Shown here in pieces: positions 7,044-12,962 of a stretch of 12,962 nt of DNA (its first letter is position 1; the number at the start of each line of letters is the position of its first letter). The stretch is from positions 1 through 12,962 of the forward strand of contig DATCVA010000356.1 of assembly GCA_036567205.1 (NCBI GenBank), written 5' to 3'. The position numbers were made by a program, and so were the translations under genes. The DNA is from DATCVA01 sp036567205. GTDB taxonomy: Bacteria > Pseudomonadota > Gammaproteobacteria > Burkholderiales > Burkholderiaceae_B. The notes under the pieces are model-generated. The model searched no databases and was not told the origin of the DNA. It was given only the letters and a program-made list of their open reading frames with translations.

Positions 7044-7077
7044 TGCATAACTCTAAGGCTTGCATAAGGGCTTGCAT
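7044..7077. repeat. Spaced TGCAT direct repeats upstream of the picC promoter
   Basis: TGCATAA at 7044, GGCTTGCATAA at 7057-7067 and GGCTTGCATTA at 7069-7079. The latter two are 12 bp apart and agree in ten of eleven bases. They lie directly upstream of the picC promoter region and could be binding sites for a regulator. Confidence 0.35.
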
Positions 7078-7080
7078 TAA

Positions 7081-7115
7081 CCTAAAATAATCAGCATACT
7101 GACAATTAATTTAGG
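7081..7115. promoter_or_regulatory. Candidate operator: 11-bp inverted repeat at the picC promoter
   Basis: CCTAAAATAAT (7081-7091) and ATTAATTTAGG (7105-7115) pair with one mismatch across a 13-base spacer. A shorter TCAG-CATA-CTGA dyad (7091-7102) lies inside the spacer. The segment also contains TACTGACAATTA, shared with the picR1 upstream region. Its overlap with the candidate -35 box fits a repressor (PicR) site. Confidence 0.4.
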
Positions 7116-7128
7116 CCTGTTTTTAAAT
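7099..7128 (+). promoter_or_regulatory. Candidate promoter of the picCEDF operon
   Basis: CTGACA (7099-7104, five of six bases of the -35 consensus), an 18-base spacer, and TTAAAT (7123-7128, four of six). This predicts a start point near 7135 and a leader of about 30 bases before picC. An alternative is TTGCAT (7072-7077), 17 bases, CATACT (7095-7100). Confidence 0.4.
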
Positions 7129-7165
7129 CAGAACAAATTGAATCGATGTCTTGAGGAGAGAAGAA

Positions 7166-8203
7166 GTGACGAGAATACGCAAAATAGCTTTTGAAGAACA
7201 CTTTACAGCGACCGGGTTCGGCGACTATTCGAAAGCTTTTGTTCAACATATTGATCCCGCTGTTGCGGCAGACTTGTCGCAACGCCTGGCGGACTTTGAC
7301 AACTTTCGCATACAAGAAATGGACAAGGCGGGTGTCGACTACGTCATTCTTTCTCAAACAGGTCCTGGCGTACAGGTTGAAACGAATGCGGCCCTGGCTC
7401 TTACCCGCGCCAAGGAAAACAATGACTTCCTGGCTGCTCAAGTGGCGCGTAATCCCCGCCGGTTCGGTGGCTTTGCGACATTGGCGATGCATGACCCAAA
7501 GATCGCCGCGGACGAACTCGAGCGCGCGGTCAGGCAACTGGGTTTCAAAGGTGCAATGGTTAACGGGCACACTAATGGCGTTTACTACGACGATCCTGCT
7601 TACGATGTCTTCTGGGAAAGACTTCAGGCATTGGACGTGCCCTTTTATTTGCATCCTTTTGATTCGTACAAAATGCCGCACGTTTTCTCGGGCCATCCTG
7701 AAATAGCCGGTGCTACGTGGGGCTGGGGCGTTGAAACCGCTAGTCACGCCCTTAGGTTGTTATTTTCCGGCGTCTTCGATCGTTTCCCCGGAGTTAAGTT
7801 GATTCTGGGCCATATGGGCGAAGGCTTGCCATTCCAGCGCTGGCGCCTTGACAGCCGCTTCGCCGTTTACTCGCATGGCGTCAAACTGCAACGCGCCCCG
7901 TCTGAATACATCGGCACGAATATAGTCATTACTACTTCGGGCGTTTGCTCTTCGGCCACGTTAATGGGCGCCATTGCCGAGCTTGGGCCCGAGGCGGTGA
8001 TGTTTTCAATCGATTACCCCTACGAGTCCACGGCTACGGCAGCCGACTTTATTGAGCAGGCCCCCATGGATGAAAGCGTGCGCGCCCAGGTATGCCACGG
8101 CAACGCTGAACGCTTGTTCAAGCTTTTACCGCCCGACGCTAAAAAGGAAGGCGGCGTTAAAAACAATGATCCGGCGCTACAGGCAACTACCCTGGGCGCT
8201 TAA
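7166..8203 (+). CDS. picC: 3,6-dihydroxypicolinate decarboxylase (amidohydrolase family)
   Basis: Removes the carboxyl group of 3,6-dihydroxypicolinate to give 2,5-dihydroxypyridine. The 345-residue product belongs to the amidohydrolase_2 family of metal-dependent non-oxidative decarboxylases (relatives: gamma-resorcylate and 2,3-dihydroxybenzoate decarboxylases). Expected metal ligands are visible: Glu10 and His12 in FEEHF, His163 in YLHPFD and Asp283 in SIDYPYE. The catalytic-region His216 and nearby Glu are in LGHMGEGLPFQRW. The start is the GTG at 7166, with AGGAG seven bases upstream; MTRIRKIAFEEH matches the usual distance from N-terminus to the ExH motif. It is the first gene of a plus-strand operon, 55 bp before picE. 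The order after picR equals that in JQ135 (R-C-E-D-F). The nicotinate pathway has no decarboxylase, so this gene is the main reason to call the cluster pic rather than nic. Substrate is inferred from context; the fold and metal site are seen. Confidence 0.88.
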   Translation: MTRIRKIAFEEHFTATGFGDYSKAFVQHIDPAVAADLSQRLADFDNFRIQEMDKAGVDYVILSQTGPGVQVETNAALALTRAKENNDFLAAQVARNPRRFGGFATLAMHDPKIAADELERAVRQLGFKGAMVNGHTNGVYYDDPAYDVFWERLQALDVPFYLHPFDSYKMPHVFSGHPEIAGATWGWGVETASHALRLLFSGVFDRFPGVKLILGHMGEGLPFQRWRLDSRFAVYSHGVKLQRAPSEYIGTNIVITTSGVCSSATLMGAIAELGPEAVMFSIDYPYESTATAADFIEQAPMDESVRAQVCHGNAERLFKLLPPDAKKEGGVKNNDPALQATTLGA

Positions 8204-8258
8204 CCCCCCCGGAAGGACGCGCACTTAATCTTTAAATCAAGAAATCGGGAATGAACAG

Positions 8259-9092
8259 ATGAGTACTTTTCTTTATGGCGCCAACGTCAACGCCAATGGC
8301 ATTCGGCAGCATTATCTTCGGTATGGCGGTTCCGATGGTGTTCGGGCTGATCGCGACGCAGTAATTATTCTGCCAGGCATTACTAGCCCCGCCATTACCT
8401 GGGGCTTCGTGGGCGAGCGCTTCGGCCGCCATTTTGATACCTATGTGCTTGATATCCGAGGGCGCGGCCTGTCGGAAGCATCTGAAAAACTTGACTACAG
8501 CCTGGATGCCCAGGTCGCCGACGTCATCGCATTTGCACAAGCCCTTGGCTTGACGCGCTACAGCATTGTGGGCCATTCGATGGGCGGACGTATCGGAATA
8601 CGTGCCGCACGTACCAAGCCAGCAGGCTTGACCCGCCTTGTCATGGTTGATCCGCCGGTTTCAGGGCCCGGACGCCGCGCCTACCCTTCCAAGCTGCCAT
8701 GGTATGTCGACTCCATGGCACTTGCCCGCGAAGGTTGCGACCTGGACGCAATGCGCCAGTTCTGCCCTTCCTGGACCGAAGAGCAATTGCTTCTGCGCGC
8801 CGAATGGCTGCATACCTGCGACGAGCGTGCAATTATCACAAGCTTTGAAGCGTTCCATACTGATGACGTGCACGTTGACCTGCCCCATGTAGCCGTGCCT
8901 GCGCTTTTGATGGTGGCTGAGCGCGGCGATGTTGTCGGCGACGAAGACATCGCCGAAATCAAGACCTTGCTTTCCGATGTCGCGCTGGCGCGCGTTGCCG
9001 ATGCAGGCCACATGATTCCCTGGGATAACGAAGAAGGCTTCTATCGTGCTTTTGGCGACTTTCTTGGCGCCCCCCTGACTGCCTCGGCCTGA
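8259..9092 (+). CDS. picE: N-formylmaleamate deformylase (alpha/beta hydrolase, NicD/PicE type)
   Basis: Hydrolyses N-formylmaleamate to maleamate and formate after ring opening of 2,5-dihydroxypyridine. The 277-residue alpha/beta hydrolase shows the oxyanion region VIILPGITSPAITWGFVGERF and the nucleophile elbow GHSMGG with Ser107. The acid is Asp131 in MVDPPVSGPGRR and the catalytic His251 is in DAGHMIPWD. This triad is offset by exactly six residues from the Ser101/Asp125/His245 triad I recall for Pseudomonas putida NicD, as expected for a slightly longer N-terminus. It is soluble, with no signal peptide. It lies 55 bp after picC and 26 bp before picD in the same operon; only a weak ribosome site (GGGA) is seen before the ATG. 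Identification rests on the PGITSP and VDPPVSGPGRR blocks, the triad spacing and the neighbours. Confidence 0.92.
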   Translation: MSTFLYGANVNANGIRQHYLRYGGSDGVRADRDAVIILPGITSPAITWGFVGERFGRHFDTYVLDIRGRGLSEASEKLDYSLDAQVADVIAFAQALGLTRYSIVGHSMGGRIGIRAARTKPAGLTRLVMVDPPVSGPGRRAYPSKLPWYVDSMALAREGCDLDAMRQFCPSWTEEQLLLRAEWLHTCDERAIITSFEAFHTDDVHVDLPHVAVPALLMVAERGDVVGDEDIAEIKTLLSDVALARVADAGHMIPWDNEEGFYRAFGDFLGAPLTASA

Positions 9093-9118
9093 AGCTATAA
9101 CTCTTTTAGGTAAATACT

Positions 9119-10162
9119 ATGCCTGTTAGCGATTATCAAATGATCCAGGCCTGGCAACAGGTCTTAAAACTTTCCAAACTAGAGGCCGGGCAAACCGTCA
9201 CTGTGCTTACAAGCTCTGCCACTCACCCGCAAACGCTCTCTGCCGCACTGATAGCGACTCAATCCATGGGCGCGATTGTAAACCGGCTTGATTTACCGCC
9301 CGTAAATGCCGAAAAGGCATTAAGCCGCGATTCACTCGCGTATCTGGGCACAACACCTTTAACGGGTAACCGTGCGGCTATTGCCGCACTCAAGGCAAGC
9401 GACCTGGTTCTGGATTTAATGACACTGCTATTCTCTCCTGAACAACATGAAATTTTAAAGACCGGCACTAAAATATTACTTGCCGTGGAACCGCCCGAAG
9501 TCCTGGTACGCACCGTGCCGACCGAAGCAGACCGTACCCGCGTAAAAGCCGCGACGGAAAGAATGAGCCGGGCTAAAGAGATGACTGTCGTTTCCGATGC
9601 TGGTACGGACCTTCGCTGCCCGCTTGGCGAGTTCCCCGCCATCAGCGAATATGGCTTCGTGGACGAGCCCGGCCGTTGGGATCACTGGCCTAGTGGTTTT
9701 GCCTTGACGTGGCCCAATGAAAAAGGAGCGAATGGCCGTATTGTGGTTGACGCAGGCGATATTTTGCTGCCGCAAAAATCATACACGACAAGCCGGATCG
9801 AACTAACAGTGGAAAACGGCTACGCAACCAAAATCGAAGGCGGGGTGGACGCCGAATTATTGCGCGATTATATGGAGTCATTCAATGATCCGGAAGGCTA
9901 TGCCATCTCTCATATAGGCTGGGGCCTGCAGCCGCGCTGCCGCTGGTCCACCTTGGGCCTCTATGACCGCGAACAAACGATAGGCATGGACGCGCGGGCC
10001 TACGAAGGCAATTTCCTGTTCTCGCTCGGGCCCAACAACGAAGCCGGCGGCGACCGGACCACAGCCTGCCACATCGACATTCCTTTAAGAAACTGCACCG
10101 TGCGCCTCGATGGCAAAGATGTGGTGCGCAATGGCAAGGTCCTGGATGAACAAAGCAAATGA
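9119..10162 (+). CDS. picD: 2,5-dihydroxypyridine 5,6-dioxygenase (NicX/PicD type)
   Basis: Fe(II)-dependent extradiol-like ring-cleaving dioxygenase turning 2,5-dihydroxypyridine into N-formylmaleamate. The 347-residue product is close to the ~350 of NicX. The iron ligands known for NicX (His265, His318, Asp320, from memory) appear at exactly the same numbers: His265 in ISHIGWGLQPRCRW, and His318 with Asp320 in CHIDIPLRNCTVRLDG. Other blocks are MTLLFSPEQHEILKTG, DAGTDLRCPLGEFP and DEPGRWDHWPSGF. The C-terminal half has the leucine-aminopeptidase-like (M29-related) fold of this family. It overlaps picF by four bases (ATGA), indicating translational coupling. A weak AGG ribosome site precedes the ATG. 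The ligand agreement makes a catalytically intact enzyme very likely. Confidence 0.95.
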   Translation: MPVSDYQMIQAWQQVLKLSKLEAGQTVTVLTSSATHPQTLSAALIATQSMGAIVNRLDLPPVNAEKALSRDSLAYLGTTPLTGNRAAIAALKASDLVLDLMTLLFSPEQHEILKTGTKILLAVEPPEVLVRTVPTEADRTRVKAATERMSRAKEMTVVSDAGTDLRCPLGEFPAISEYGFVDEPGRWDHWPSGFALTWPNEKGANGRIVVDAGDILLPQKSYTTSRIELTVENGYATKIEGGVDAELLRDYMESFNDPEGYAISHIGWGLQPRCRWSTLGLYDREQTIGMDARAYEGNFLFSLGPNNEAGGDRTTACHIDIPLRNCTVRLDGKDVVRNGKVLDEQSK

Positions 10163-10788
10163 CACAAAATAACGACACCCAAACATATCAGCGCCAGGGC
10201 TTTGGAGCGAAGCTGGACCTGAAAGGCCCGGTAGGCCTGTTAATCATAGACTTGGTCAATGGCTTTGCCGATCCGGCCGTTTTTGGCGGCGGCAATATTC
10301 CCGAAGCCATTCAAAACACCGTGCCCCTGCTGGCCGAGGCCCGCTCGCGCGGATGGGTAGTTGCCCACAGCCGCATTGTCTTCGCCGATGACGGAGCCGA
10401 TAACAATATCTTCAGCCTGAAAGTCCCCGGCATGCTCAGCTTGAAAGAGAACGAGCACAACAGCGCGATCGTACCCGAGCTAACCCCGGCTCCCAATGAA
10501 CTAGTCGTCCGGAAAACGGTGCCCTCGGCGTTCTTCGGCACGGCGCTTTCGGCCTGGCTGGCTCAGCGGGGCGTACAGACTCTTGTGGTGGCTGGCGCCG
10601 TAACAAGCGGATGCGTCCGGGCCAGTGTGGTTGACGCCATGCAATTTGGCTTTCGCCCTCTTGTTATTTCGGACTGCGTCGGCGACCGTGCACTTGCTCC
10701 CCACCACGCCAATCTGTTCGACATGGAACAGAAATACGCCACTGTGATGACTCGCGACGAAGCCCTGGCGGCGCTGGAAACCGCCTGA
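10159..10788 (+). CDS. picF: Maleamate amidohydrolase (isochorismatase family, NicF/PicF type)
   Basis: Hydrolyses maleamate to maleate and ammonia, releasing the ring nitrogen. The 209-residue protein is an isochorismatase-like cysteine hydrolase with the full catalytic triad: Asp31 (LLIIDLVNGFADP), Lys119 (VVRKTVPSAFFGT) and Cys152 (AVTSGCVRASVVDA). The preceding non-prolyl cis-peptide position is in the GAVTSGC block. The N-terminal tail TYQRQGFGAKL is typical of maleamate/N-carbamoylsarcosine amidase relatives, which separates it from general nicotinamidases. The start overlaps the picD stop as ATGA, so it is translated with picD. It is the last gene of the plus-strand operon and is followed by two hairpins. 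The closest alternative, N-carbamoylsarcosine amidase, is unlikely in this context. Confidence 0.92.
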   Translation: MTQNNDTQTYQRQGFGAKLDLKGPVGLLIIDLVNGFADPAVFGGGNIPEAIQNTVPLLAEARSRGWVVAHSRIVFADDGADNNIFSLKVPGMLSLKENEHNSAIVPELTPAPNELVVRKTVPSAFFGTALSAWLAQRGVQTLVVAGAVTSGCVRASVVDAMQFGFRPLVISDCVGDRALAPHHANLFDMEQKYATVMTRDEALAALETA

Positions 10789-10802
10789 GGCACAAAGAAC
10801 AA

Positions 10803-10835
10803 AACGGCGTGCCAAGCACTTGGCCGGACGCCGTT
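10803..10835 (+). terminator. First hairpin after picF
   Basis: AACGGCGT (10803-10810) pairs with ACGCCGTT (10828-10835), with an inner CCAAG/CTTGG stem (10812-10823) inside. It starts 14 bp after the picF stop. Only a weak T-rich tail (TTCTAATGTAATT) follows, so it may act as a 3'-end stabiliser or upstream part of a tandem terminator. Confidence 0.5.
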
Positions 10836-10846
10836 CTAATGTAATT

Positions 10847-10894
10847 AAGGGCTTATATCGCTTCCAAGACAAAAGCGATATAAGCCCTTTTTTT
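10847..10894. terminator. Strong terminator between the convergent picCEDF and picB operons
   Basis: A perfect 17-bp stem (AAGGGCTTATATCGCTT at 10847-10863, complementary arm at 10873-10889) with a 9-base loop, followed on the plus strand by a run of seven T (10888-10894). It lies about 60 bp after the picF stop and 25 bp beyond the stop of the minus-strand picB4. It is a clear factor-independent terminator for picF. It can fold equally for the opposite transcript, though the T-tail there is poor. Confidence 0.93.
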
Positions 10895-10918
10895 ATAAGC
10901 AGTGTTGCAGAAGACCGC

Positions 10919-11449
10919 TTAAACCGGGAAGATCAAGTCGTTGGCAAGAATGGATGTGTCGTAGATGACCTGGCGCTCTTTAAGCAATAAACGCTGCTCC
11001 GACCTTACAAAACGGTCGTAATAGCGCCCTGCCAAATGAAGCGTGGTTGGTCCTTCAACCAGTGTCTGCAGCAACAGGTAGTTGGCTTCCGCTTCGATTT
11101 CGCCATCGGGCGTTTGATCAATAACACGCGTATTGGTGACAAGATGAAGCATATACCGCGGGGCATACATTTGCGTACGGGCTATGGCTACAGCCCTGTC
11201 GTGCATCATGTCGCGTCCTTCGGCATACACAAGGCCGACCGGCAGGTTCAAATCGACATTTTCACGTGACGTGACGCGATACAACCCATCTTCACAGAAA
11301 AAATCAGGCCATTGCTCGACCTGCCCATTATCAAGCACAGCACAATACTCGGCATTGAATGCCTCGATTTCCACCAATAGCTTTTGCGCAATAGCCGCGT
11401 CAAGCCGCGAAGGAGTGTAGGAATAGTTGCTTTTCATTGTCATTAGCAT
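10919..11449 (-). CDS. picB4: Rieske oxygenase beta subunit of 6-hydroxypicolinate 3-monooxygenase
   Basis: Small, non-catalytic subunit that assembles with the alpha subunit. The 176-residue product has the ring-hydroxylating beta / SnoaL-like fold: an N-terminal helix (IEAFNAEYCAVLDNGQVEQWPDFFCEDGLYRV, residues ~27-59), central RDMMHDRAVAIARTQMYAPRYMLHLVTNTRVI, then strands ending in ERQVIYDTSILANDLIFPV. The length is usual for the family. It follows the alpha-subunit gene with a 4-base gap. The ATG at 11449 is taken, though in-frame ATGs at codons 3 and 5 are possible because the ribosome site is unclear. It is the last gene of a minus-strand operon, convergent with picF, the B4 position in JQ135. 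Function as part of PicB is inferred from order and family; the beta-subunit identity is clear. Confidence 0.87.
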   Translation of the reverse strand: MLMTMKSNYSYTPSRLDAAIAQKLLVEIEAFNAEYCAVLDNGQVEQWPDFFCEDGLYRVTSRENVDLNLPVGLVYAEGRDMMHDRAVAIARTQMYAPRYMLHLVTNTRVIDQTPDGEIEAEANYLLLQTLVEGPTTLHLAGRYYDRFVRSEQRLLLKERQVIYDTSILANDLIFPV

Positions 11450-11453
11450 GTTT

Positions 11454-12743
11454 TTAAAACCCCATTACGCCGCGATAGTACTGATACATCGAACGAATTG
11501 CCGCCTCGGAAATAAGTGTGTTGGATTCACCCACTTTGCCTGCATCCAGCTTAATGACATTCATATCGGAGCTTGAGCGCCGGATACCCTCTTGAACGAA
11601 CTTCATCGCCTCGTTGTCTTCCAGGCCCAGGAATCCGGCCGGTCCCATTAAATTGCCCTGGCGCAAACGGTGCCTGATGGTTTCCTCGGAATCGTCCTCA
11701 TACCCGAACATGGTCCACTGCATAATCATGCTATTGGGGCCATTGGGAACAATTTGACGAACCCCCAGGGTGTTCATCTCCCGCTGAACAATAAGATTGG
11801 GCCAAATGGTTTGCATGGTGACCGACCACGGCGAGTCGAATTCTTTGACAAAGTCCAGAAAACGCTCGTCGCGCAAGCGCAGGCCATCGTGAAATGAGCG
11901 CATTTCTTTCTTGGTTTCGGCACTGACGGCTGCGTACTTGTCTTCAGTTTTCGCCGACCCCATGTAGCCATGGCGTCCGTGCACCCGGTCGACCATCATT
12001 GTCGATTTATTCCCGGCCACCAATAGGCCAAATACAACCAGGAAGGAATGCAACAACGTCGCATGGTAAGGATCTTTTAAGTTTTCGTGGTACATCTTCC
12101 AGTTACATGGAAGCTCGTTGCGATAATATCCCAGAATCTTCAAGGGTTTTCCGGGAAATATGACGTTGAAATCCTCAAGGATTTCAGGCGTCAGATATTC
12201 TTCGATGGGCTCCACATCGGTCGAGTACGACGCAAAAACCACGCCGTGGTACGACGTAACGTTTAGCTTAAGCAAACCGTGGTCTTCATTACGAAAGTCG
12301 CGCGGCATTCCGCCTTCTTTATTAACACCCCGTTTAAACGGAACGCCTTGAAGATCGCCTTTTAAACTGTAAGACCATTGGTGATAAGGGCATACAAACT
12401 CTTTGGCATTGCCCTGGTTGTTGCGGCAAAATTCGGCGCCACGATGAGCGCAGCGGTTTTCGAACACATGGATCGAGCCGTCTTCGGCGCGCGACACCAC
12501 CACGGGAGTCGCTCCGACAAATGAGCGCTTGTAATCGCCCGTGTTGGGGATTTCGGCCTCGAGCGCCACGAAATTCCAGGTATTGCCCCGGAAAATTCGA
12601 TCCATCTCGCGATCATAGACATCCTGACTCGTGTAAACCCAGTCGGGAATGTAATGTAAAGCATCTTCAGGCCAGACGCAGTCGGCGGCCAAGCGATCCT
12701 TGAACCCGATTGTTTGTCCGATAACGGATTGTGATTGATACAT
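11454..12743 (-). CDS. picB3: Rieske oxygenase alpha subunit of 6-hydroxypicolinate 3-monooxygenase
   Basis: Catalytic subunit, expected to hydroxylate 6-hydroxypicolinate at C3. The 429-residue product has an N-terminal Rieske [2Fe-2S] domain with Cys98-x-His100 (NRCAHRGAEFC) and Cys118-x2-His121 (VCPYHQWSYSLKGDLQGVPF). The C-terminal domain has the mononuclear iron site: NWKMYHENLKDPYHATLLH with bridging Asp224 and ligands His227 and His232, and a probable third ligand Asp376 in FLGLEDNEAMKFVQEG. AGGAG lies six bases before the ATG at 12743. Upstream by 26 bp is the reductase gene, downstream by 4 bp the beta subunit. Family members usually dihydroxylate benzoate/anthranilate-type aromatic acids. 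The pic context, where a decarboxylase for the 3,6-dihydroxy acid sits next door, points to monohydroxylation of 6-hydroxypicolinate. The oxygenase identity is certain; the substrate is inferred from synteny. Confidence 0.9.
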   Translation of the reverse strand: MYQSQSVIGQTIGFKDRLAADCVWPEDALHYIPDWVYTSQDVYDREMDRIFRGNTWNFVALEAEIPNTGDYKRSFVGATPVVVSRAEDGSIHVFENRCAHRGAEFCRNNQGNAKEFVCPYHQWSYSLKGDLQGVPFKRGVNKEGGMPRDFRNEDHGLLKLNVTSYHGVVFASYSTDVEPIEEYLTPEILEDFNVIFPGKPLKILGYYRNELPCNWKMYHENLKDPYHATLLHSFLVVFGLLVAGNKSTMMVDRVHGRHGYMGSAKTEDKYAAVSAETKKEMRSFHDGLRLRDERFLDFVKEFDSPWSVTMQTIWPNLIVQREMNTLGVRQIVPNGPNSMIMQWTMFGYEDDSEETIRHRLRQGNLMGPAGFLGLEDNEAMKFVQEGIRRSSSDMNVIKLDAGKVGESNTLISEAAIRSMYQYYRGVMGF

Positions 12744-12769
12744 GGAGAACTCCTGTGAAATCAGCGTCG

Positions 12770-12962
12770 TCAGTTTGAAACTGGCGAGTTCGCGCTAGCC
12801 AAAGTTGTTTTGGCGAATTCGCGCAAAGTAATAGACTTATCAATAAAGCGAGCCACATCGATGGATGACATGCGTTCAAGCAACGGCCGTACGCAACGCA
12901 AGTCGGCGGCTCCATTAACGGCCAATGCGTGGTAAGGCTTGCCGTCGCGCAACCCCAGCATC
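12770..12962 (-). CDS. picB2: FAD-dependent ferredoxin reductase of the PicB system, C-terminal end (cut by right edge)
   Basis: Only the last ~63 codons are in the window; the frame stays open to the edge. The sequence LRDGKPYHALAVNGAADLRCVRPLLERMSSIDVARFIDKSITLREFAK resembles the C-terminal reductase domain of NAD(P)H:ferredoxin reductases serving multi-component Rieske oxygenases (RDGxxxxALAVNxxxDLRxxRxLI pattern). It ends 26 bp before the alpha-subunit start, on the same strand, so it is in the same operon. This corresponds to the B2 position of the JQ135 order B4-B3-B2-B1. It would pass electrons from NAD(P)H through a ferredoxin (expected as picB1 outside the window) to the Rieske centre. 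FAD and NAD motifs are beyond the edge, so identification rests on this tail and on context. Confidence 0.7.
   Translation of the reverse strand, partial: MLGLRDGKPYHALAVNGAADLRCVRPLLERMSSIDVARFIDKSITLREFAKTTLASANSPVSN

Larger units (their letters stand above)
6801..7165. other. 365-bp leader and control region upstream of picC
   Basis: No established gene is present. From left to right it holds a repeated TCTGCTGGC (near 6815 and 6837), a possible 34-codon reading frame (6897-7001), spaced TGCAT repeats (7044-7077), an 11-bp inverted repeat (7081-7115) and the candidate picC promoter. The AT content rises sharply from about 7080 to 7145, as expected for a promoter. Confidence 0.6.

Noticed and set aside
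7106..7747. A 213-codon open frame on the minus strand
   Set aside because: Antisense to picC, which has a complete family motif set; no ribosome site or recognisable domain.
8661..9013. Two overlapping minus-strand frames of 110 and 116 codons
   Set aside because: Both are antisense to picE and look like shadows of its codon pattern.
5575..12962. Nicotinate (nic) degradation cluster
   Set aside because: NicX-, NicD-, NicF- and NicE-like genes are shared by both pathways, but a decarboxylase of the amidohydrolase family and a Rieske oxygenase are present and no NicC-type flavin monooxygenase is seen, which fits picolinate.
1..12962. Mobile elements, CRISPR arrays, tRNA or rRNA genes
   Set aside because: No transposase or integrase, no regularly spaced repeats and no tRNA-like cloverleaf or rRNA sequence was recognised by eye; short tRNA genes could be missed without a search tool.

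Overview
The window looks like chromosomal DNA of a betaproteobacterium, most likely Burkholderiales and probably Alcaligenaceae. This rests on moderate GC by eye, protein sequences that resemble that group, and a gene order matching the picolinate (pic) cluster described in Alcaligenes faecalis JQ135 (picRCEDF-B4B3B2B1). Taxonomy is an inference from memory of families; no search was run.

Left part (1-3290): the N-terminal ~415 codons of an AcnA-type aconitase run off the left edge on the minus strand. Upstream of it, also on the minus strand, lies a ZnuD-like TonB-dependent zinc receptor. It is broken by an out-of-frame internal deletion, yet keeps a perfect 26-bp Zur-box-like palindrome in front.

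Middle (3291-5574): a LysR regulator (minus) is divergent from a maleate cis-trans isomerase (plus), which performs the last step (maleate to fumarate) of 2,5-dihydroxypyridine catabolism. A 315-bp stretch without a clear gene follows.

Right part (5575-12962): two tandem, closely related MarR-family regulators (PicR-like) precede a plus-strand operon picC-picE-picD-picF. Its products are a 3,6-dihydroxypicolinate decarboxylase, an N-formylmaleamate deformylase, a 2,5-dihydroxypyridine 5,6-dioxygenase and a maleamate amidohydrolase. A strong terminator separates this operon from a convergent minus-strand operon. That operon encodes the beta and alpha subunits of a Rieske oxygenase and, cut by the right edge, a ferredoxin reductase; together these are components of 6-hydroxypicolinate 3-monooxygenase.

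Taken together the genes read as: 6-hydroxypicolinate -> 3,6-dihydroxypicolinate (PicB) -> 2,5-dihydroxypyridine (PicC) -> N-formylmaleamate (PicD) -> maleamate + formate (PicE) -> maleate + ammonia (PicF) -> fumarate (MaiA). The first enzyme (PicA, picolinate dehydrogenase) and the ferredoxin PicB1 are expected beyond the right edge. The pathway itself is already described. The less ordinary points are the duplicated MarR regulator, the linked maleate isomerase with its own LysR neighbour, the deletion-broken zinc receptor under an intact Zur-like operator, and a sequence motif shared by the picR1 and picC upstream regions.
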